64,000 nucleotides of DNA from Leuconostoc carnosum (GTDB lineage: Bacteria; Bacillota; Bacilli; Lactobacillales; Lactobacillaceae): assembly GCF_014207505.1 (NCBI RefSeq), contig NZ_JACHGL010000007.1:1-64000 (forward strand). Direction: 5' to 3'. The notes below the pieces were generated by a model that was given only the letters and a program-made list of their open reading frames with translations, made no database searches and was not told the DNA's origin. Every line of letters begins with the position of its first letter. Position 1 is the first letter of the stretch. Shown piece by piece: positions 36,740-45,571 of this stretch. The translations under genes were made by a program, and so were the position numbers.

Positions 36740-37621
36740 TTAAATTAAAGTCTCCCAATCACGTCCCCACAAGACACCCATCGTACCATCTCCCGTATGA
36801 ACGCCAATATAAGCACCGATTTCACCACGTTCAAATTTAACTGTTGGATAATCGTGTTGCAAATCTTTGAGCCACTTATCTCCCAATTTAGCATTATTGC
36901 CATCAATCACAAAAGCACGCACTGGAAAATCTGCCCTTGTCAAATATTGATTAAGTGCTTCTTTAATTTCTTTCAGTGATCCACTCATTTTGCGTGCCTT
37001 ACCTACAGCGCCTATCTTACCTTCACCTTGAATATCTATTGATAAAATTGGCTTAATATTAAGTAAGCCACCAACTAACGCTGCACCTCGTGATAAACGT
37101 CCAGTTCGTTGTAAATGGGAGATGTCATTGACAACAAAGCGTACATCTAGCGTTTCTCTTAATATATCAAGCGTTGCCAAAATTTCATCTAAGGTCTTCC
37201 CTTTTTCAGCCAGTGCAGCTGCCATGACAGCTTGCATACCAGAACCCATCACTGCAAATTTTGAATCCCACGCACGTACATCTGACATGCTTTCGTATGC
37301 AGAGGCAACAGCATGAGCTGTTTGGTAAGCACCGGATATACCTGATGAGATTGGGATAATTAGTGCTGAATCATAGCCTGATGCTTTGGCTAAATTCAGT
37401 ACTTCCTCCCAATCACCCGGTGCTGGTTGTGACGTCGAGGCAATCATCTTTTTATCTTTCATCAGCTTGACTAACTCACCAAGATTATGAATATCGACTG
37501 TTTCCTTGTAAACTTCATTCCCAAAAATAATAGGATCATTCACTTGAAAAATATGGTAGCGATTACGCACTGTAAGTGGTATCGCTGATGCTGAATCGCT
37601 AATTATTGCTATTTTAGACAT
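36740..37621 (-). CDS. DegV family fatty-acid-binding protein
   Basis: A 293-residue cytosolic protein of the DegV/FakB fold. FakB proteins present fatty acids to the kinase FakA for incorporation into phospholipid. Motifs: IISDSASAIPL at the N-terminus, TSQPAPGDW, IPISSGISGAYQTA with the acyl-carboxylate Ser/Thr, and a C-terminal HTGDGTMGVLW in place of the more usual HxGPGxxG. The start has GGAG 9 bases upstream and a promoter (TTGCTC-17-TAGAAT, 37757-37729) about 110 bases upstream. fakA is not in the window. Confidence 0.9.
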   Translation of the reverse strand: MSKIAIISDSASAIPLTVRNRYHIFQVNDPIIFGNEVYKETVDIHNLGELVKLMKDKKMIASTSQPAPGDWEEVLNLAKASGYDSALIIPISSGISGAYQTAHAVASAYESMSDVRAWDSKFAVMGSGMQAVMAAALAEKGKTLDEILATLDILRETLDVRFVVNDISHLQRTGRLSRGAALVGGLLNIKPILSIDIQGEGKIGAVGKARKMSGSLKEIKEALNQYLTRADFPVRAFVIDGNNAKLGDKWLKDLQHDYPTVKFERGEIGAYIGVHTGDGTMGVLWGRDWETLI

Positions 37622-37728
37622 TATTTTTTCTCCAGAATGAACACATCATGAGTTCTGTGCTTGATTATCTCTTTAAATCATGACGTAAAGCATACGTAAC
37701 ACTATCTACGCTACTTTGCATAACTATT

Positions 37729-37757
37729 ATTCTATCAATTTTATATCTAATGAGCAA
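37729..37757 (-). promoter_or_regulatory. Promoter of degV
   Basis: TTGCTC (37757-37752) and TAGAAT (37734-37729) with a 17-base spacer; the leader would be about 100 bases. Confidence 0.45.
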
Positions 37758-37859
37758 AAAAGACGCTTTCACGTTGCTTTTTTATAGTGAGCATGTGACA
37801 ATTGAAGTACTGATTTTATCCATTTTGAACAAAAACTCACGATAATTCTAGGGAGACAC

Positions 37860-38108
37860 ATGTTTGCGTACTACATTTTACCAACAATTTATGTCATATT
37901 ACTCTTCATCTTTTCATCATTAAAACCTGATCGTTTCGCAATTACTGTCAATGAATTCCAAAGCGTAATGATGAAATCATTATTACTGGCATTTTTAGCT
38001 GTGACCATTACAAATAGTGGTTTAACCCGCTTTTACGGTTTATGGTTTAATATCACATTACTATTTTCGATGGGTCGTGTTATAGCACGAGTGCGACAAC
38101 AAAAATAA
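37860..38108 (+). CDS. Small hydrophobic membrane protein, unknown function
   Basis: An 82-residue protein with two or three hydrophobic segments (about 4-20, 38-52, 60-72) and a basic C-terminus RVIARVRQQK. GGGAG lies 4 bases before the ATG, and a long hairpin terminator follows, so it forms its own unit. I do not recognise a family. Charges around the first segments suggest a short cytosolic loop SSLKPDRF. A promoter is not obvious in the 238 bases upstream. Confidence 0.6.
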   Translation: MFAYYILPTIYVILLFIFSSLKPDRFAITVNEFQSVMMKSLLLAFLAVTITNSGLTRFYGLWFNITLLFSMGRVIARVRQQK

Positions 38109-38121
38109 GCAACTATTATTT

Positions 38122-38170
38122 AAAAAATGCACCAATTACAGCTCATCGAGAGCTAAATTGATGCATTTTT
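38122..38170 (+). terminator. Terminator after the small membrane protein gene
   Basis: Three stacked stems (AAAAATGCA/TGCATTTTT, CAATT/AATTG, AGCTC/GAGCT) with a small inner loop and T-run. The A-run allows action on either strand. Confidence 0.85.
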
Positions 38171-38280
38171 AATTGATGTAAATAGCTAGAAGCCTATTAA
38201 GTATGCGGCGCAATGAATTATTGCTTACGATTTACATCGTCTCCGTCTAAAATAATAGTCAAGACTTAGGAGGCATTTTT

Positions 38281-38892
38281 ATGACATTCGGTGACCATTT
38301 AAAAAGCGTACGATTGGAGAAACACTTAACTCAAGATCAAGTAGCTAAAGATTTTTTTATTACTCGGCAAACAATATCAAGTTGGGAGAATGAAAAAACT
38401 TATCCTGATATTACTAACTTAATCAAGCTAAGTGAGTATTACCATATTTCATTGGATACACTATTAAAAGAAGACGATGGCCTTCGTAAATATCTTGAGA
38501 AAAAAGATGTATCACAAAGTCTCAGTCCAGTAAGAATTAGTTTACTAGGTATTGATGTTATTCTATCATTAATCTTGTTATCAAGTTTACTAAATTGGAT
38601 TCAAATTAACAGTATCGTAATGTCATTAATTTGTATCATAACTGTATTGACAATAGTAGCACTCAATGAGATTACAAAATTCGATGAAACATATCACCTC
38701 AATCTTCAGCAGACTTGGCAAAAATATTTATCTGGTGATTACGGTTTATTATATGCAAGTATTCTCCCTGCAATCTTCATTTTACTGGGTATCATGATCA
38801 TCTGGGCTCAGAATAGTCTTACCGGTATTTACCCCATAGGTATCGGAGTATTTATTTTTGTTTTGCTAATAATTAGACTAAAAAAGAAATAA
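38281..38892 (+). CDS. Membrane-anchored XRE-family regulator
   Basis: A 203-residue protein. Residues 1-65 form a Cro/CI-type helix-turn-helix (LTQDQVAKDFFITRQTISSWENEKTYPDI), followed by a short linker and four predicted membrane helices (about 86-103, 110-127, 156-176, 181-198) ending RLKKK. DNA-binding proteins of this layout occur in streptococci and lactobacilli, usually beside transporter genes, and may sense the membrane. AGGAGG lies 7 bases before the ATG. Its stop overlaps the ATG of a 26-codon frame (TAATG). The target is unknown. Confidence 0.8.
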   Translation: MTFGDHLKSVRLEKHLTQDQVAKDFFITRQTISSWENEKTYPDITNLIKLSEYYHISLDTLLKEDDGLRKYLEKKDVSQSLSPVRISLLGIDVILSLILLSSLLNWIQINSIVMSLICIITVLTIVALNEITKFDETYHLNLQQTWQKYLSGDYGLLYASILPAIFILLGIMIIWAQNSLTGIYPIGIGVFIFVLLIIRLKKK

Positions 38893-38972
38893 TGATTACC
38901 ATGTCTATTCATAACATTGAAAAAGTTAATAAAATTAATGATGAGGTTATTTTCCACAATCGACTTGCTTAA
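38892..38972 (+). CDS. 26-codon ORF coupled to the XRE gene
   Basis: The ATG overlaps the XRE stop by one base, a common coupling arrangement. The predicted peptide begins MITMSIHNIEKVNKIND and ends VIFHNRLA. The first part loosely resembles the start of an ABC ATPase, so it may be the remnant of a lost transporter gene. There is no downstream terminator. It could equally be chance. Confidence 0.25.
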   Translation: MITMSIHNIEKVNKINDEVIFHNRLA

Positions 38973-39025
38973 TTTCTAGGCGAAAAGTAAAAGCACGTGA
39001 AAGGTCATTATTTTGTATTGACTGG

Positions 39026-39847
39026 TTAAATTAATTTTTGAACGAGCTTATCGAAAAACTTTGCTGGCAAAATGGTATGCAAAAACACTGAGAATTTGGC
39101 ACCATAACCGACCAGATAACGTGCACGTGGCCGACTACTTTCAACTGCTTTAACAATAGTGCCAGCAATAACGCTTGGATCAGTTAATTTATCTGAATTG
39201 TAAAGTTTATGCATGCGATCTGCGGCTGCTAAGGCATGTTCACTATAAACTGTGCCTTGTGAAGATTGTTTCAGATGATCGGCCGCAATGATACCCCATT
39301 CAGTTTTAATACCACCTGGTTCAACCAATACAACATCCACACCAAAAGGTTTAACTTCCATGCGTAGTGCATCACTAAATGCCTCTAGGGCATACTTTGT
39401 GGCATGGTACCAAGCACCCATATACGTTGTCACCCGTCCTGCCATGGATGAGATATTAATGATTTTACCTGCATGTTGTTCCCGCATATAAGGCATGACT
39501 AATTGAACTAACCTTGCCACACCAAATAAATTCGTATCAAATTGATGTTTAGCTTCATCAAGTGCCACATTTTCGATAGCGCCATATGAGCCATACCCAG
39601 CATTATTAATCAAAACATCAATGCGCCCCTCTTGATTAATAATTTCTTGAATAGCTTGTTTGCTTGATTCCTCATCAGTCACATCAAGCTTAATGGGTGT
39701 AATACCTAAGGCTGCCAAAGGCGCCATTTTTTCAACGCGACGCGCTGCACCATAAACTTTATAATCTAATGAGGCCAAAAGCACCGCTGTTTGATAACCG
39801 ATACCGCTACTAGCACCAGTGAGTAAAACTACTTTTTTAGTTGTCAT
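39026..39847 (-). CDS. Short-chain dehydrogenase/reductase
   Basis: A 273-residue NAD(P)-dependent oxidoreductase of the classical SDR family. The Rossmann glycine motif TGASSGIG is at residues 10-17, NNAG near residue 86, the catalytic Ser in INISSMAG and the catalytic Tyr/Lys in YHATK. The basic RRVEK after the second strand suggests NADP preference. VEPGGIKTEWG is the usual post-catalytic loop. Substrate unknown. The SD is weak (AAGGG 12 bases upstream). It has no obvious operon partner, although another SDR gene lies 109 bases upstream. Confidence 0.9.
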   Translation of the reverse strand: MTTKKVVLLTGASSGIGYQTAVLLASLDYKVYGAARRVEKMAPLAALGITPIKLDVTDEESSKQAIQEIINQEGRIDVLINNAGYGSYGAIENVALDEAKHQFDTNLFGVARLVQLVMPYMREQHAGKIINISSMAGRVTTYMGAWYHATKYALEAFSDALRMEVKPFGVDVVLVEPGGIKTEWGIIAADHLKQSSQGTVYSEHALAAADRMHKLYNSDKLTDPSVIAGTIVKAVESSRPRARYLVGYGAKFSVFLHTILPAKFFDKLVQKLI

Positions 39848-39956
39848 TTTTTCTTAATTGCCCTTCAAGTATGAATAAAACCATTTTATCATATCATAAT
39901 GAAAAGACTACTGATTGACTTAATTGGGCATAGTTTGATTGATGACATCATTTAAG

Positions 39957-40676
39957 TTAGCTTAAATACTGACGTAAGTTTTTCTCTGCATTTTCAAAAC
40001 TAAACTTTTTAGTATTGAGCGGAACAACTGTGCCATCTTCATCAAAGAAAATACCAGATAAATGTTTAACATCAGGACTAATTGCCAAATATTTACCAAC
40101 GGGAACGTCTGTGTTAGTTAATGTCTTTGTGTAATCCATCAAATCACTACGCACATCACCCGGAAAGAAACTATTCACTGTTGTATTTTGATTTTCCAAT
40201 TGATTTGCTAATAAAAACATCAAAAGTGTCTTATGTGTCACTAACCAACCCGCTCTAGCCAACACACTATTTTGTATATCACAAATTGGCATCAAATTGA
40301 TTGCTCTAGGATTACCTGTCACAATTAACACGCGACTGTTTACCAATGCCTCCTGCAAATTCAATGTTAAATAATAATGAGATAATAGATTATTATTAAT
40401 ATTTTCACCAGCCGTATGTGGCATGACGCCTGCACTATGAATCAAAACATCAATATGAGAAAAAATCTCCTTAATTTTGGAAACCACCTGCATACGCTCA
40501 GATGCTTTGGATAAATCACCAATGACAACTTTGACATTAGCACCCAATTTAACTTGAACAAGCTGCGCCTTTTGTTGATTCCGCCCAATAATGATGATGT
40601 TATTTTCTTGAACCAGATCCTTAGCGATGGCTAATCCAACACCTGATGAACCGCCTGTTATGACAATATTTTTCAT
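39957..40676 (-). CDS. Atypical SDR-family protein lacking the catalytic Tyr
   Basis: A 239-residue Rossmann protein. The N-terminal TGGSSGVGLAIA binds the dinucleotide and HSAGVMPH stands in the NNAG position. The region that should hold Ser and YxxxK reads LIVTGNPRAINL and GWLVTHKTLL: the Lys is kept but a Leu stands four residues before it, and no Ser is found at the Ser position. It may therefore bind NAD(P) without standard SDR catalysis. It lies 52 bases after an XRE regulator gene on the same strand, and may be regulated by it or act as its partner. A GGGGAAG stretch 7 bases before the ATG is the SD. Confidence 0.75.
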   Translation of the reverse strand: MKNIVITGGSSGVGLAIAKDLVQENNIIIIGRNQQKAQLVQVKLGANVKVVIGDLSKASERMQVVSKIKEIFSHIDVLIHSAGVMPHTAGENINNNLLSHYYLTLNLQEALVNSRVLIVTGNPRAINLMPICDIQNSVLARAGWLVTHKTLLMFLLANQLENQNTTVNSFFPGDVRSDLMDYTKTLTNTDVPVGKYLAISPDVKHLSGIFFDEDGTVVPLNTKKFSFENAEKNLRQYLS

Positions 40677-40728
40677 GAGTATTCTTCCCCCAATTAAACC
40701 GTTTAGTGAATCAAATATTTACTTACTC

Positions 40729-41325
40729 TTACACTATTCTATCTACAAAAGCATCAAAAACGGCAGCCATAATTTGTGGATGTTGACCTTGATAACGAGA
40801 TACCGCTTTAGCAATTCTCAAACCAATACGTCGTGATAAAAATGGTTCTGCTAAAAGTGCTAGATAGGCATCAAAAGTCAAAAGCTCTTCTAGATTATCG
40901 AAATAGTCATTGACTTCGATCGGGCATAACTGGCTAGTGTTAATACGCATTATCAAAATTAGTTTAAAAACCCGTTCTTGTCGTAATAGCATATCTCGCT
41001 GCTGTATTTCATCTAAAATATTTTTCAACATGACCGGGTCATTTTTAAACTGATAAGCTTTCTCAACAAGTTCATTAATCAAAAATTCATCAAAAACTGC
41101 CGAATGACATAAATCTTCTAGTGTCAAAGACATTGCACTCAAAATTTTAATCATACTACTAAATTGAATATCTGTTTTGCCTCTTTCAAACTTAGAAATA
41201 ACACTACACGCTAATCCTGTAACTTGTGCCAGCTCGTTTACAGATACTCCTCGTGTTTTACGAATGTCACGAATTAACTGACCTACATTTTGGACTTCTG
41301 AAAAAGTATTCGCTACTATGCTCAT
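40729..41325 (-). CDS. XRE-family transcriptional regulator
   Basis: A 198-residue protein with a helix-turn-helix at about residues 15-70 (LIRDIRKTRGVSVNELAQVTGLACSVISKFERGKTDI split over the first helices) and an all-helical C-terminal domain. The layout recalls short Rgg/MutR-type regulators that bind peptides, but the C-terminus is shorter than the usual 220 residues, so the subfamily is open. AAGGAA precedes the ATG. It lies 52 bases before the atypical SDR gene and probably forms an operon with it. Confidence 0.75.
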   Translation of the reverse strand: MSIVANTFSEVQNVGQLIRDIRKTRGVSVNELAQVTGLACSVISKFERGKTDIQFSSMIKILSAMSLTLEDLCHSAVFDEFLINELVEKAYQFKNDPVMLKNILDEIQQRDMLLRQERVFKLILIMRINTSQLCPIEVNDYFDNLEELLTFDAYLALLAEPFLSRRIGLRIAKAVSRYQGQHPQIMAAVFDAFVDRIV

Positions 41326-41457
41326 TCGGTGTTCCTTTTATAGTTTATTGTATGAATAGCTTATATTATACACAGAAATAATCATGACTATTTCAATTTT
41401 CCTATAAGAAAATATTTTTACAACTGTTGAATCATATATTTGTCTTTCTTTAGAAGC

Positions 41458-41478
41458 AAAAAAGCCCCTTAGGGCTTT
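41458..41478 (-). terminator. Terminator of the dut-nudix-radA unit
   Basis: AAAGCCC/GGGCTTT stem with a 4-base loop and T6 on the minus strand, about 20 bases after the last gene. Confidence 0.85.
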
Positions 41479-41498
41479 GATTGCAATATATTATATTT

Positions 41499-41915
41499 TT
41501 AAGGTTTTTTATTTTTCTTTAGAATACCATCATACTGATCAGATTTCACAAAATGTTTGCCAGCATGATATGATTCAGCTGCAATTATATTACCACTATC
41601 ATCACGTTGTTTCGTTAGGCCATATAGTACGGGCCACCACAAAGCTACTAAATAAAAAGAACCAGCAGCTAATAATAAAAGAACCAACGCTAACGCTGCG
41701 ATTGACAGCCAATCAGAGCCGCCAAAACGTCGGCTGATTATCACAAAGACCGTCAAATATAGGAGAGCTAAGCTAGAAAACAATTCAATGGCAGCGACTA
41801 GCACCCCCCCAGTCCACCATCTCAAACTATAAGCTTTGCCGTCGCTAACATACTGATAATGTGTACGATATATCACCTTAATAACTTCAACAAGAATATT
41901 ACCTATAAAATCCAA
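41499..41915 (-). CDS. Membrane protein of unknown function downstream of radA
   Basis: A 138-residue protein with two strong hydrophobic helices (about 35-60 and 70-95) and a possible third (95-105), a hydrophilic N-terminus with YQYVSDGKAYSLRWW and a charged C-terminal tail ending KKNKKP. It starts at a TTG (41915) with AAAGGAG 6 bases upstream, 17 bases after the radA stop, and shares the radA terminator. I do not recognise the family. Its place at the end of dut-nudix-radA may be only historical. Confidence 0.6.
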   Translation of the reverse strand: MDFIGNILVEVIKVIYRTHYQYVSDGKAYSLRWWTGGVLVAAIELFSSLALLYLTVFVIISRRFGGSDWLSIAALALVLLLLAAGSFYLVALWWPVLYGLTKQRDDSGNIIAAESYHAGKHFVKSDQYDGILKKNKKP

Positions 41916-41932
41916 TCGCTTCTCCTTTTAAT

Positions 41933-43300
41933 TTAGTCAAAAGCAACTTTCAATGCTTGCGTCAGCGTGGCAACTCCGAGCACTCGTAGCCCATCAGGTA
42001 TTTCTATACCATTCAAATTATTTTGTGGTGCAATAACCCGTTTGAATCCCAATTTGCTTGCTTCTTTCAGCCGTTCTTCAATTTGTGGCACGCTGCGTAC
42101 TTCACCAGTCAGACCCAACTCACCGATAAACGCATCTGTTGGGCGTGTTTCTTTATCATGGTATGAGCTCGCCAGCGCCACGGCAACAGCTAAATCAATA
42201 GCTGGCTCATCTAGCTTAACGCCACCAGCAGCTTTTAAATAAGCATCTTGGTTTTGCAATAATAAGTTAGCTCGCTTTTCCAAAACCGCCATGATTAAAC
42301 TGACACGATTACGATCTAATCCAGTGGCTGTGCGTTGTGCATTACCAAAAACAGTTGGTGTCACTAATGCTTGTAATTCAACAAGTATCGGACGTGATCC
42401 TTCTAAAGCAATAACCACAGCCGAGCCAGTGGCACCGTCTAGTCGTTCTTCTAAAAAAATCTCAGATGGATTAGCTACTTCGCGCAAACCACCATCCCGC
42501 ATTTCAAAAATACCTAATTCGTTCGTTGCACCAAAACGATTTTTGACTGCTCGTAAAATACGATAATTGTGATGCATATCGCCCTCAAAATAAAGCACGG
42601 TATCAACCATATGCTCTAAAATTTTAGGTCCTGCAATTGCACCATCTTTGGTGACATGACCAACAATAAAGACTGAAATATTATTTGTCTTTGCAATTTG
42701 TAACAAATCAGCTGTCACTTCTCTAATTTGTGAAACCGACCCGATTGCTGAGGTAACATCTGGCTCCTGCATCGTTTGTACTGAATCGATCACTACAAAA
42801 TCTGGCTGTAATTCATCAATCTGCTTTTTTATAGCTACCATATCTGTTTCGGGGTAAAGATAAAATTCATCATGACCTACTCCTAAACGATCAGCTCGTA
42901 ATTTAACTTGTGTTGCTGATTCTTCTCCGGTGACATATAGCACACGACCTTCTTGTGCTAATTGCCCAGAAACTTGTAGCAATAGCGTTGATTTACCAAT
43001 ACCTGGATCCCCACCGATTAACACCATCGACCCCGGTACTACACCACCACCTAACACGCGATTAAGTTCTTGTAATTTAGTTGCAACACGGGGCGTTTCT
43101 TCAGATGTGATTGCGTTAATTTTTTGAACTTTAGCTGTGCGACCATCTAAACTGACGCGGCTCTTGCGATCATTTGTTTCTGGTTGTAGTTTTTCCTCAA
43201 CTAACGTGCCCCATTGACCACAATTTGAGCAACGACCAAGATATCGTGCTGAAACAGAACCGCAGTTTGAACAAATAAATTGTGTTTTTACTTTGGCGAT
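41933..43300 (-). CDS. radA: DNA repair protein RadA with apparent ATC start codon
   Basis: A 455-residue RecA-like branch migration factor for recombinational repair; the length equals that of the family. Domains: zinc finger CSNCG...CSNCG (about 10-30), Walker [11 protein letters not shown] (near 95), the RadA signature KNRFG, and a C-terminal Lon-like domain with [23 protein letters not shown]. The family start MAKVKTQF appears here as ATC-GCC-AAA-GTA. There is no ATG, GTG or TTG between the in-frame TGA (43324-43322) and codon 80. AGGAG (43312-43308) is 7 bases before this ATC. A GTG at 43057 would delete the zinc finger. I conclude that ATC is used, or that it is a sequence error. Confidence 0.88.
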   Translation of the reverse strand: MAKVKTQFICSNCGSVSARYLGRCSNCGQWGTLVEEKLQPETNDRKSRVSLDGRTAKVQKINAITSEETPRVATKLQELNRVLGGGVVPGSMVLIGGDPGIGKSTLLLQVSGQLAQEGRVLYVTGEESATQVKLRADRLGVGHDEFYLYPETDMVAIKKQIDELQPDFVVIDSVQTMQEPDVTSAIGSVSQIREVTADLLQIAKTNNISVFIVGHVTKDGAIAGPKILEHMVDTVLYFEGDMHHNYRILRAVKNRFGATNELGIFEMRDGGLREVANPSEIFLEERLDGATGSAVVIALEGSRPILVELQALVTPTVFGNAQRTATGLDRNRVSLIMAVLEKRANLLLQNQDAYLKAAGGVKLDEPAIDLAVAVALASSYHDKETRPTDAFIGELGLTGEVRSVPQIEERLKEASKLGFKRVIAPQNNLNGIEIPDGLRVLGVATLTQALKVAFD

Positions 43301-43317
43301 GATTTTTCTCCTTTTCG

Positions 43318-43779
43318 TTAATCACGATTGATCAAATGTACTGGTATTGTTGGTAAATCACATAAAACTGTTTGTAATATCTTTGGTTTAATGTCAGGTA
43401 GTTCACTTATTTTACGCCACGTTACACATTGTTCCCAACTATCTTTAGCAAATACTTGTTCTTGATCCACACGTTCAATCAACCATGTGAACATGATTTC
43501 ATTGTATTGTTGGTCATCAATATTAAACAAATTCTCAATAACAGCAATAAGACGTATTGCGCGGACATGGATACCCATCTCTTCAATAAATTCACGCTCA
43601 ATGGCTTCTCGACTTGTTTCCCCGTATTTCACTTTACCGCCAGGTAAACCAGCTTGTTGGGTAACAGGGTCCACATTAATGGCAATATTACCTTTGGCAT
43701 TGATAAAAATACCAGTTGTTCGATATTTAAAACTAAATTGATTACCACGTAACACAATATCTTTGGCTTCATCTGCCAT
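43318..43779 (-). CDS. NUDIX hydrolase
   Basis: A 153-residue pyrophosphohydrolase. The Nudix box GX5EX7REUXEEXGU is complete in [24 protein letters not shown] (split by positions 46-69), with the metal-binding [22 protein letters not shown] and WLIERVDQ form the flanking beta strands. The substrate cannot be read from the box; the position between dut and radA suggests nucleotide-pool cleaning. It overlaps the dut stop by one base and precedes radA by 17 bases. Confidence 0.9.
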   Translation of the reverse strand: MADEAKDIVLRGNQFSFKYRTTGIFINAKGNIAINVDPVTQQAGLPGGKVKYGETSREAIEREFIEEMGIHVRAIRLIAVIENLFNIDDQQYNEIMFTWLIERVDQEQVFAKDSWEQCVTWRKISELPDIKPKILQTVLCDLPTIPVHLINRD

Positions 43780-44327
43780 TAATTTTGCCCGGTTGAACCA
43801 AATCCACCTTGACGCTGTGATTTAGTATCTTGTTCATCCCCATCAGCTAATAAGTAGGGTAAGAAGATGCCTTGTCCAATGCGTTCACCCTTCTTGATAT
43901 GTACATCTTTGATACCAAAATTAATAAACTGAAAAAATATCTCACCTTCATTTGCGTCATTATTATAATAGTCTGCATCCACAATACCAACTGAATTCGG
44001 CATCATAATACGCTTTTTAATTGGCCCACTTGAGCGTGAAACTAGTTGTAAATACTCACCTTCTGCCATATAAGCCTTAATGCCCGTAGGTATCAATACT
44101 GGCTTCAATAAGTTTTGCAAATCTTCATTATTACGCACATTTTTTAGTTTTCCTAATGATAATATGCTTAGGCCCTTAAAAAAATGATTACTTAGCGCAC
44201 TAGGTATCGTCACATCTTCTGAGGCCTCGAAATCATAACCTGCCGCAGCTTGCGTACTACGTTTTGGTGTATGAATACCATCTGTCATCTTTTTTGATAC
44301 AATTTCAAATCCACGTTTTTGCGTCAT
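43779..44327 (-). CDS. dut: dUTP diphosphatase
   Basis: A 182-residue trimeric dUTPase that hydrolyses dUTP to dUMP. Five motifs are in order: [13 protein letters not shown] (usually GRSSG), the uracil-binding hairpin [18 protein letters not shown] and the C-terminal RQGGFGSTG. The length exceeds the usual 145-150 residues because of an insert of about 35 residues between motifs 1 and 2 ([20 protein letters not shown]...). No SD lies at normal distance; GGAGG is about 67 bases upstream, with a possible 8-codon leader frame and hairpin between. It is the first gene of dut-nudix-radA-orf. Confidence 0.93.
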   Translation of the reverse strand: MTQKRGFEIVSKKMTDGIHTPKRSTQAAAGYDFEASEDVTIPSALSNHFFKGLSILSLGKLKNVRNNEDLQNLLKPVLIPTGIKAYMAEGEYLQLVSRSSGPIKKRIMMPNSVGIVDADYYNNDANEGEIFFQFINFGIKDVHIKKGERIGQGIFLPYLLADGDEQDTKSQRQGGFGSTGQN

Positions 44328-44338
44328 TTTTAATTTTT

Positions 44339-44398
44339 AGTGTTAATAGTACCCGCAGAGCTAAACAATTAGCCACAACAGAACCAACACTTTCCTCC
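44339..44398 (-). promoter_or_regulatory. dut leader with displaced SD, mini-ORF and hairpin
   Basis: GGAGG (44398-44394) is 6 bases before a TTG that opens an 8-codon frame (44387-44361, reading MVLLWLIV). The region is flanked by AGTGTT and AACACT (44339-44344 with 44386-44391), with an inner GCTAA/TTAGC stem. The dut ATG is 11 bases after the hairpin. It might be a leader peptide or a ribosome-bypass structure. Confidence 0.4.
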
Positions 44399-44567
44399 AA
44401 TATTTAATTCTTATTTTATTGTACGGTATTTTTGGCAATATTAATATATTTCCGTGCGATATTAAATATAAGATGACTATCATCAAGCATCGCTTTATTT
44501 TTGTTATAATAATACAGAACAGACATAGTTATTCCGATGAGCAATTATGACAATAAGGAGGCATCAC

Positions 44568-44852
44568 ATGACAACATTCCAACACGAACCAGGTCGCTAT
44601 TTTTTGTTAGATGGTGACAAAACAATTGCAGAAATTCTATACACAACCGTAAATGATGGTAAAACTTATGCCATTAATTCAACAGTCGTTGATTCTAGTC
44701 TGCGTGGCCAAGGGATTGCGCGGCAATTAGTTGATGCAGTTGTCCATGAAGCACACGAAGAACAGATGACGATTAAACCAGTTTGTCCTTATGTACGTGA
44801 ACTTTTTGCTAGGAACCCAGACCAATATCAGGAGATTCAGTACAAATCATGA
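44568..44852 (+). CDS. YjdJ-type GNAT family acetyltransferase
   Basis: A 94-residue minimal GNAT protein of the YjdJ type, a compact N-acetyltransferase with unknown acceptor. The acetyl-CoA loop RGQGIARQLV (R/Q-X-X-G-X-G/A) is near residue 52, and INSTVVDSSLRG precedes it. CPYVRELFARNP is the typical C-terminal motif. I start at 44568, where AGGAGG is 7 bases upstream; the frame extends to 44547 without support. The TGA overlaps the rpiA ATG (ATGA), so they are coupled. Confidence 0.87.
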   Translation: MTTFQHEPGRYFLLDGDKTIAEILYTTVNDGKTYAINSTVVDSSLRGQGIARQLVDAVVHEAHEEQMTIKPVCPYVRELFARNPDQYQEIQYKS

Positions 44853-45532
44853 GCCAAGATCTACAGAAAATTATCGCAGGACGCCGCGCAGCTGAATTTG
44901 TACAGAATGACATGGTTGTTGGCATAGGTTCTGGTTCAACAATTGCTCATGTTATCGACGCTTTAGGTGAACGTGTTGCCAATGAAAATTTAAACATTGT
45001 GGGTGTTGCCACTTCTGAAAAGACACGCCGTAACGCTGCACAACTTGGTATTCCAATGCATAATGTCGATGATGTTGACAAAATTGATCTCACGATTGAC
45101 GGTGCTGATCAAATTGCCGACGATTTTTCAGCCATTAAAGGTGGCGGAGCTGCGTTACTTTGGGAAAAGATTGTTGCATTCAACTCTCGTGAAAATATTT
45201 GGGTCGTTGATGCGTCAAAACGCGTCCCAAAACTTAACCAATATCTACCCGTTGAAGTCATTCCTTACGGTTCAGACCAACTGTTTAAGCGTTTTAAATC
45301 TGGAGGCTTCCATCCTACTTGGCGTTTAGATCAAAATGGTAACCCTGTACGCACAGACTCTGCTAATTTTTTAATTGATTTACATCTACCGATCATAGAA
45401 AACCCACGGTTACTTGGTGATGAATTAATTAAAATGGTTGGTGTCGTCGAGCATGGTTTATTCACTGACGTTGTAGATCGTGTGATTATTGGTAATGAAA
45501 ATAATGTGGTTGATATTTTAGAAGTAAAATAA
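44849..45532 (+). CDS. rpiA: Ribose-5-phosphate isomerase A
   Basis: A 227-residue pentose-phosphate enzyme interconverting ribose-5-P and ribulose-5-P. Conserved segments: GIGSGST (substrate loop), TIDGADQI (catalytic Asp), KGGGAALLWEKI (Gly-rich with Glu) and FVVDASK-like WVVDASKRV. Overlaps the GNAT gene by 4 bases. A terminator follows 8 bases after the stop. In heterofermentative lactic bacteria it supplies nucleotide precursors and links to the phosphoketolase route. Confidence 0.96.
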   Translation: MSQDLQKIIAGRRAAEFVQNDMVVGIGSGSTIAHVIDALGERVANENLNIVGVATSEKTRRNAAQLGIPMHNVDDVDKIDLTIDGADQIADDFSAIKGGGAALLWEKIVAFNSRENIWVVDASKRVPKLNQYLPVEVIPYGSDQLFKRFKSGGFHPTWRLDQNGNPVRTDSANFLIDLHLPIIENPRLLGDELIKMVGVVEHGLFTDVVDRVIIGNENNVVDILEVK

Positions 45533-45540
45533 TCCCTACT

Positions 45541-45571
45541 AAGCATGGCCTTTTTTAGGACATGTTTTTTT
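45541..45571 (+). terminator. Terminator after rpiA
   Basis: 10-bp stem with one mismatch and a G-U pair (AAGCATG-g-CCT with AGG-a-CATGTTT), 5-T loop, then T7. Confidence 0.75.
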
